Shown piece by piece: positions 57,245 to 64,000 of a stretch of 64,000 nt of DNA. The stretch covers positions 15,940,607-16,004,606 of the forward strand of contig CM026568.1 of NCBI GenBank assembly GCA_015143295.1, read 5' to 3'. The position numbers and the translations under genes were made by a program. The DNA comes from Tetracentron sinense. Its lineage: Eukaryota > Streptophyta > Magnoliopsida > Trochodendrales > Trochodendraceae. The notes beneath the pieces are model-generated. The model saw only the letters and a program-made list of their open reading frames with translations. It was not told where the DNA came from and ran no database searches. Each line of letters starts with the position of its first letter. The first letter of the stretch is position 1.

Positions 57245-60200
57245 TTAGTGGGGAGTCAAGGTAGCTGAAAACCCATTGGTATTCTGCGTCTCCATTTCAA
57301 GAAGCATCAAGGATTTCTGCCTCTGGTACCTGTTTCTCTTTGCGGCAAGTGCTGAAAAACAATCAAACAAGTGTCAATAGAGAAACTATGCCACTCAAAT
57401 AGCATGTAAGACATTCTACGACCAGGAGAAAGAAAGGAAAACATCTGATTGTCTGATAAAATGGGAAAAAAAATCTACGCAACATATATGATATATATAA
57501 CAAACAGTACAACTTTACATGTTTGAGAAGATAGATGCAAATACAAAAGCATGGCGACCTGTTTTCTACATTTCAATGCAACAGAAATAAATTCTTAATC
57601 AACAAATATAAATAGCAAGACTGAACAAAGTAGGGATGAAATATACAAAATGACAACTTGTGATCTACATTTCAATCCAACGAATTCACCCTCTCACTGC
57701 CACTATGGAGAGCATTCACCTTATCCAAAAGATGATCCATTGTTCTGGCTAGTTTCTAAGCTCACTTAAGGAGATCACTTTAAAAAAAAGGCTCCATAAA
57801 AAGGTGATAAATAGCAAGCATTCTACAGAGAGCATGGACCTCCTTCTTGTTGAAAATCATCTCAAGTATAGGTCTCAAAGACCTTCGAATTATTTGAGCT
57901 CAGTATGTTAAATGTTAATTACAATACCATTTCAGAGCAGTAAGCAATCCGAAATAGGTTCTGACATTTGTCGGAGAAATAATTGAACCAGACGGAAAAG
58001 TATAAACCAAAAACACACACAAGAGAACAAAAGAGATATACGTGGTTCGACAACAACCTACCTACGTCCACGGGTCAAGATCTGGTCACTTCTTTATTCA
58101 CAGAAACCTTAAGGAACCGGTACAAAAGCACTCAACTCACCTTCTCTATGAAAACCCAAAGAAGAATCCCTATCTATCCTCCCTTAAATCTTTTCTAAGC
58201 CCTAGATGCTTAAACCTTTTCTATTATCTCCCACTCCCCATGAGAACTCTCTGAGTTCTCCCCGAGAGCAAACCCGCTCTCCCCAGGAGCACTAAAACAT
58301 TTACCTTGTTCTCATTACCATGACCATGCAAACCCTAGACTCATAATCCCCTATTTATAGGCCTAAACCCGGAGTGCTAGACTAATAGAAAGTCTCCCTC
58401 TTGAATTAGGAGTTTCCAAAACATAAAAGACTTAATTTCCCGAAAATCTGCGCAAATCCCGCTTTGGCCGATCGATCGGCGCCACCCGTCCGATTGATCG
58501 GCGCTTCAAGCATTATGTCCGTCGCGCCACTGATCGATCGGCCCTACCTGGTCGATCGATCGGTCATCCTTGGTTTTGTCAACTTGAGTCAACTTCTACA
58601 ACATTTACCCCTATTGGTGAAAAAAAATCAAGATTGGAATATAAAAAAAGATTGGGAATAAATCACTACAAAACCCTATAACATCAATTTTTTCAGTCGA
58701 GATAAGCCTTGTTGATACTCCCATACCTAATTTTACAGTTTGTCGATGTTGGTATTCATCTAATGACATCTATAATTCCCCCGTTGTGCAATACCTGGCC
58801 CTTCCTTTGATGCAGAATTGTTTAGCTATAAGATTAAGATTGCAGGAATAAGTACTACAGAGAAATTAGGTTGAGAGTAAGAGGTGTTGACCCCTTTTCC
58901 TTATTATATTCACTTTAAACAAGTTTGACTAAGTTATAAATTTGCCGTTAATGAAGGCAGTGATTAATATAACAGCATATTGAGAAAATAACAGGTCATA
59001 CAACTAATGTGAGAATCTGTCCAATGCATCTCAAAACTGGGCACACTCAAAACCATGACCTACATACGGCAGTACACCTGCTGCTGCCAGCAGTGTGGCA
59101 TGACGACATCAGCGAGTTCTACTTGGCCCCATCACTTTGATACCAATTGTTAGTTATGGGAATCAATGGAGTAAGGAGATGTGTGGAGAAGAAAGAAGTG
59201 AGAAAATCGGAATGAGTCTCTGTCAATTCCTCTCCCCTGGAGAAAAGACCAAGTACTGCAGTTAAGATGCGTAAAAATCTAGTATATCTCAGAACCAATC
59301 AAATCACAAGTGAAAAAAAAAAATGGAGGCCATTAAAACATTCCAGAGGAAGTTCATTGCCACATCCCAAGTATCGTAAAACCACCTTTGGCTTAGAATA
59401 TCTTCCATAGAAAAGTTAGACCACACTTCTTTGCTACACAGCTTGCTATGTTGTCAGAGGATAAAAAACAGATGGAATCCAAATTAGCATTTGGAAGGCT
59501 CTTTTTAGCTGTGAGAATACAAAGCCTACGATGAAGGATTCAGAATGCACCATCATATAGTCCATGCAGATAGGTTGACATCTCAAGTCTTTTTTGCATT
59601 AAATATGCTTTGGTAAAGTTGTTGAATCATAATTTTCATTGAAGTTCAATATTAGTTGAAACAATGATCATGATGCTTCAAAGTAGTTTTCTCTTATGCA
59701 GTCCGTACAAGGGGTTTGATGAAAAGCTTTTAACTAACAAGAAGTCACCAAAAAAAATTCCCATATATGTACACAACTAATGATGGGTAATTCATATTTG
59801 CACTGAACCATCAAAAGACTTAAAACCCGGACAGATCGACATGTATTTCTGTACTTTTCTCAGAAGTAACGACCAAGAAATGTATTACGTTATGCTTGAG
59901 CCAACCTTATTACAGTGGTTAAGTACCACACTAGCACGGTTTAAAAAGAGGAAATATGGTAGAAACTCTTAAGGGCAGGGGACCGAGACCAAGAGTAACG
60001 GATATGATGTAATGGCAGCTGCTTTTCAAAATTTTAAGTATTTTTATTACTAAAAGTATAATTATATTATATGCTTGATTTGACAGAAATAATTGACTAT
60101 TATTAATTATTAACATGTTATTAACGGTCTAAAATAACGGGACACTGGCCGTTATAAGGGGAACAACCGTTAATAACGGCTCTTTATAAGGGGCGTTATT

Positions 60201-61058
60201 TATCAATTTATGTTAGACTAGAATGGAACATGATTCATGTTGCCAACCCAAATAGCTGTAGAAAGGCACCAATGATGGAGAAGAATTTACTAGTAAAACG
60301 TAAATATCTATGGCTGTATGGCCCTTTACCCGTTAGTAACAGGTCGTTAATTAAAACCATGAATACTCCTATATATATACATTTATATCTTGAAGAATGT
60401 CACTACTAAAGTACTAATAACTATTTGTAGTCTTATTGTGGCTCTTCTTACTTCTTAGTACTCTATTCTTAACTCACTGTTACCAAGTCAAGTTGAGGCC
60501 CATAGTCAGCACGTAGGGGGAAGCAGATTCCATAGAAAATAGTGGAGAAAATGACTATCATGACCATTTAGGGATTTGATAATAATCTAAATTTCCAAGT
60601 TTACAAGGACGAACAATTCTGAATATAACCCAATGTCTCTTTGGGAAAAGTCCCCTCTATTGTGTCAATTGCATGTTAAGTCATTCTTTCTGTGTATATA
60701 ACCATAAAGCCATATTTCATGGTAAGGCAGGTTAAATAATTAAGCAATAGAATATACTCCAAACATATAAAACAAATAGACAGAGTGTAGCTGCAACTGA
60801 GAACGACGATGCAATTGACAGCTATCTATTTCTTTGAAATAATACTTACAAATCAGATCTTGAGGAAGACCGAAGTCATAATCGTTACTCCCCCTCCTGA
60901 TGCAGAATATGTAAATCACCACAAGTAGCACACAGAGGATAATCAAACACGATAGACCGATCGCAATTTTACCACCAGTGGACAGGCCATCTTTTCCCCA
61001 AAATAAAGGACACACCGGCAAAGAAGGTACACCACATAAACCTTTGTTACTGGAGAGA
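57245..61058 (-). CDS. Malectin/LRR receptor-like protein without kinase, last two exons (partial)
   Basis: The penultimate exon 61058-60850 and last exon 57351-57245 (stop TAA) join in phase across a 3.5-kb intron (acceptor TTTTTCAG, donor TTTGTAAGTA). The first codes LSSNKGLCGVPSLPVCPLFW, the Asn-Gly-Leu-Cys-Gly cap that closes a plant LRR ectodomain. Then comes a membrane span (KIAIGLSCLIILCVLLVVIY) and a basic IFCIRR stop-transfer, then NDYDFGLPQDLI. The last exon adds SLAAKRNRYQRQKSLMLLEM and ends TLTPH. There is no kinase domain. The sequence pattern fits the Arabidopsis At1g25570 type (malectin-like/di-glucose-binding domain plus LRRs). A plasma-membrane role in cell-wall sensing is inferred. 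The exon begins in the middle of a codon, so the 5' exons are elsewhere. I did not find them up to 64000. Confidence 0.85.
57969..58600 (-). mobile_element. Copia solo LTR in the intron of the receptor-like gene
   Basis: On the minus strand it starts TGTAGAAGTTGACTCAAG and ends ..TTATTTCTCCGACA, 632 bp, with a perfect duplication ACATT (57964-57968 and 58601-58605). It belongs to the LTR family of 10199-16518 (shared leader and end) and keeps three or four CGATCGATCGG palindromes at 58465-58565. It lies in the same orientation as the host gene. Confidence 0.9.
59100..59330 (-). mobile_element. Copia LTR end and primer site relic
   Basis: On the minus strand ..ATAACTAACA is followed by ATTGGTATCAAAGTG, an initiator tRNA-Met type primer binding site (59138-59150), and a short leader. 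No gag follows. The LTR's far limit was not found. It lies in the receptor-like gene intron. Confidence 0.55.
59935..60365. mobile_element. Possible MITE (ACGGTTTAAAA ends)
   Basis: The left CACGGTTTAAAAAG and right TTAATTAAAACCATG are rough inverted repeats. The interior repeats CGTTATTAACGG-like words (60110-60190 and 60325-60350). No clean target duplication. Confidence 0.35.
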
Positions 61059-61249
61059 CTGAAAAAGATGTGCAGATGCTCATCAGGTAAAGGGAAATAA
61101 CAAAGAGAAGTGTGATATCGTGAAAATAAATATAAGAAACAGTCTCATTACACAGTTAACAACTAGAGCAGATGATCATGAGGGTAGAAGCATATACTGA
61201 TACAGATTGAGTAGGTTCTATAGATAATCGTAGATCTACATCAGAGTAC

Positions 61250-62300
61250 TATATTTTTGTAGGAGGTAACCTGGTGAGATGAGAGAAGTAAGAAGCAATT
61301 GGTAGTTGCCCGCTCAAGTGCAGAAGCAGAGTTTAGGTCTATGGCACATGGTGTATGTGAGTTGCTATGGCTGAAGATTCTTGTTTAGGAGCTTAGTTTT
61401 CATGTTGTTAGGTCAATGTGCTTGTATTGTGATAAAAAGGCTGCCATCAGCATTACTCACAACCCAATTCAGCACGACAGGACCAAGCACATAGCGGTGG
61501 ATCGTCGTTTTATTTGAGAGTGTGATTTCAGGAGAAATCTGCTCCCCATATCTACAGATGAGTGATAAGCTAGTATCCATTCTTACAAAGGCAGTCAGTA
61601 GTAGTCAATCACATGAGATTTTAGCCAAGTTGGGCATTATTGATAACTATACACCAACTTGAGAGGGAGTATTGTAAGAACATTTTAGTCTTATCATTTG
61701 CTATTATGTCCATAGTTACCAAGTATGGGAATGGGTATAATACGGCAATGATCCATTCGGGAAGTATGGGTGTTATACGGCAAAAACACGGTAAAAGTAC
61801 AGGAAAATTTAAAAATTAATTAATTAATAATTATAAATAAATATCATGATATTAACTAATAACAATTATTTAAGACGGAATATGCATTTGACATGGTAAA
61901 AGCAGGGCAAAAATAAGCGTCTGGTACGTGTTTAATACGTAATTCGCTTATTAAATGGGTGTTATTCGGTGATACACGTATAATACGTAACACGGCAAAA
62001 ATACACAGTTTTAAACAGAAACCCTCCCTAAAAATATCATACGGGTATAATACGGGTGTTTGGTAACTATGAATTTATGTCTTAATGGTCCTATATATGT
62101 TAACCCTAAAAATATTACTAATAATAAAAGAATGCCCTAGGATTGAGTACCAAGACACAACCTTTTCTGTCTCTTTTTTTTTCTTATTTCTCAAACCCTA
62201 GAACACCTTAAACCTCAAGATCTATTCCTTGAAGGTTATTCAAATATCATATCATTTTTCACGATTTGTATAAGCAATTATAGTTAAGTTTTCTTTTTTC
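61250..62300 (+). pseudogene. Copia RNase H relic with 3' LTR piece
   Basis: At 61290-61520 one frame reads KKQLVVARSSAEAEFRSMAH, GVCELLWLKILV, stop, [35 protein letters not shown], then a second stop, the typical copia RNase H (SSAEAEYR...HIEVD). After GAGAGGGAGTAT, an LTR starts TGTAAGAACATTTTAG at about 61672, is interrupted by a MITE at 61711, and resumes at 62072. It lies upstream of the receptor-like exons and in opposite orientation. Confidence 0.8.
61711..62071. mobile_element. hAT-like MITE (CATAGTTACCAA ends)
   Basis: The ends CATAGTTACCAAGTATGGGA and ..GGGTGTTTGGTAACTATG are inverted repeats. The flanks ATTATGTC and ATTTATGTC (one-base slip) suggest an 8-bp duplication. TATAATACGG/AATACGT words fill the ends. 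Confidence 0.75.
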
Positions 62301-62780
62301 TTATTTTTCCTTTTTTTTTTGGGTAATGGAGGAGGGTGTCCCAACCTTGACAAGGAAGGACTACTCCCTTCAGATGCACGCAAATATGCAATCACCCGCA
62401 AAGCATGTGCATCAGGTAAGCTCGGGAAGAGTTGAACTCAAGACCTTTTGGGATCTCTCCCGAGAGCCGAACAAACTTAGCTACCCGTGCGGGTAATTTT
62501 TTTGTATTTCTACCAAATAAGGCCATTTTTTTTCAGAGGGTTGGTAACCTACTTTCCAAGTACTACAATCATGCACACATCAAGGATTAACCTCAACACA
62601 CATAATGTAGTCCTTTGGAGAAAATTGAGGACTTGAACCCAAGCCTAGAGGATGAACACCTCTAAGATTTATCACTTGAACAAAGTGGCACCTCTAAGCT
62701 TTCCTTGACTGATGCAAACACCTGAGGGATAATTATAATCAACACTACTACTTCGTGTATGATTCAGTGATATGCCAATA
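62301..62780. other. Intergenic, nothing firm
   Basis: GAACTCAAGACC and GGACTTGAACCCAAGCC (62430 and 62630) look like box-B-like words of old SINEs, but no boundaries were found. Confidence 0.35.
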
Positions 62781-62788
62781 AATTAAAT

Positions 62789-63258
62789 CATAGTTCAAAA
62801 ACTCAAAAACTCGACTCGATTCGACTTGAAAGTTAGCCGGGTCGAGTAACTTGGAAAACTCGAAAATAATTTGACTCGGTCTAACTTGGAATATATATAT
62901 ATATATGTAATAAGTTGAAAAACCTAGGTTAAAAGAACTCAAAGTAAGTTGGTTTTACGGTCTCAAACCAAAAAACTAGGCTTAACAAAACTCGTAGTAG
63001 GTTGTCTATGTGGACCCAAAAAAATATGATGTAAAAAGTGTTACGTTCGAGTTTAGGTTTAAAAAAACAATAAAAATACCCTTTTGTGACTCGACCTAGT
63101 CAGACAAGTCGAAAATCTCAGCTCAACTCGACTGAGTCACCCAAGTAACTTGGCAAATAGTGTCTCCTTTGAGTTTTGAGGCGACTTGACTCGAAATTCA
63201 GTCGATTTGAGTAACTCAGCCGAGTTACTCGGATGACTCGCCGATTTTTCAAACTATG
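62789..63258. mobile_element. hAT-type MITE (CATAGTTCAAAAACTC ends)
   Basis: The ends CATAGTTCAAAAACTC and GATTTTTCAAACTATG are inverted repeats, flanked by the perfect 8-bp duplication AATTAAAT (62781-62788 and 63259-63266). The interior is rich in GACTCG/CGAGT words. The minus frame of 87 codons over it is an artefact. Confidence 0.9.
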
Positions 63259-63266
63259 AATTAAAT

Positions 63267-64000
63267 AACTATAGAATCCATAAGTTCGATTTTCAAGACT
63301 TGAGTCACTTGCCTGACAAGTGACAATGCCTAGCATTAAAATGGGAGATTCATACCTCATAACAAGTGATTGAATTAACAACTAGATGGTGAATGTAGTT
63401 GAGATAAGTTTTTAATAGCCCAAGCCAATACTCCATTGTCGGTTAACCATCTAATATAGAGAGCAATTCAATGAAAATTATAGAAAATAAAGGGAGTAAA
63501 CTAGCCTAAGTATATAGTTCAAATTATTGGTATTGGTGTGTGTATTGTTAAGTCAATTTTAAGAACATATCATGGAAACACAAGAATATGTAGGAAAATA
63601 TTAAACTGTGCATGGATAAGCTTGGATACTTAACCAAAACTTTTTTTATTCTCTCTTTTTGTATGGTCCTTCAGTTGTTGCTCAATTACCAATTAAAAAA
63701 AAATGCAAGGATGAGACAAAAACAAGCTAGATAAAGTATTACAATTTACAACTACCATTACAGCCATTTATATGTGATAAAGGATATATTGTCATAAAAC
63801 GTGAGTATGTGATGCGTATATGCATTTAAAATATCAAATAGCATAGTTCTAAACAAATATAGGCATAACTCAAGAAAAAAAATATGTTTTAGGATGCTTA
63901 CTGCCTTTTGAATATATAATTTCGACATTTACATTATCTTTGAGTTTAAAATTACAAAAATAAAAAATAAAAAATATTTATTTTTAAAAAATTAAATGGA
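63267..64000. other. AT-rich, nothing recognised
   Basis: No supported gene. If the receptor-like gene continues past 64000, this would be intron of that gene. Confidence 0.35.

Noticed and set aside
61059-64000. Search for upstream LRR and malectin exons of the receptor-like gene
   Set aside because: No LxxLxLxxN or malectin wording with splice sites was found on the minus strand, so the upstream exons are left as outside the window.

Overview
The window is nuclear DNA of a flowering plant, most likely a eudicot with a repeat-rich genome. It holds intron-containing genes with GT-AG splice sites, plant-specific transcription factor families (GARP/HHO, AP2-B3 RAV), and copia and gypsy-type LTRs, Helitrons, hAT MITEs and a tRNA-type SINE. 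The species cannot be named from the sequence.

Four protein genes are supported. (1) 4948-7149, minus: a five-exon NIGT1/HHO2-HHO3-type GARP repressor of nitrogen and phosphate signalling. (2) 34157-38713, plus: a twelve-exon nuclear protein of 667 residues with a CDCA7-type 4CXXC zinc finger, a DDT domain and a WHIM-like C-terminus, with a perfect palindromic E2F site just upstream. (3) 44035-45108, minus: an intronless TEMPRANILLO/RAV AP2-B3 repressor. (4) 57245-61058, minus: the last two exons (end of LRR ectodomain, membrane span, cytoplasmic tail) of a malectin/LRR receptor-like protein without kinase; its 5' exons are not found here and probably lie beyond base 64000. From memory, HHO3, TEM1 and a malectin-LRR protein are consecutive Arabidopsis loci (At1g25550, At1g25560, At1g25570). 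The window therefore looks like an old syntenic block stretched by transposons, with the CDCA7-like gene between the first two.

The space between genes is dominated by mobile DNA. 1-4.2 kb: an LTR tail, a MITE and three adjacent minisatellites. 7.4-9.4 kb: hairpin MITEs directly upstream of the HHO gene. 10.2-16.5 kb: an internally deleted copia element whose 5' LTR holds a copia solo LTR, which itself holds a long gypsy-like solo LTR. 17.8-24.8 kb: two copies of another LTR, one broken by a long solo LTR, the other by a hAT element carrying a copy of its own family and a further long solo LTR. 25.6-27.7 kb: an inverted Helitron cluster. 29.9-32.7 kb: another long solo LTR. 39.4-41.3 kb: a hAT MITE, a SINE with a triplicated body and a TIR MITE. 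52.4-54.2 kb: a composite foldback element. 57.3-63.3 kb: LTR and MITE insertions in or beside the receptor-like gene.

The most unusual thing is the long LTR family (copies at 1-780, 10943-13006, 17894-20305, 21887-24287 reversed, 29941-32700). Three copies have perfect 5-bp target duplications. The copies share a TATA box in the best-preserved cases, a donor/acceptor-like pair about 1.0-1.15 kb apart, a CTGAG..CTCAG stem-loop, and then a short acidic reading frame with a P-W-V-E-E core. Two positions carry tandem repeats whose sequence is private to each copy.
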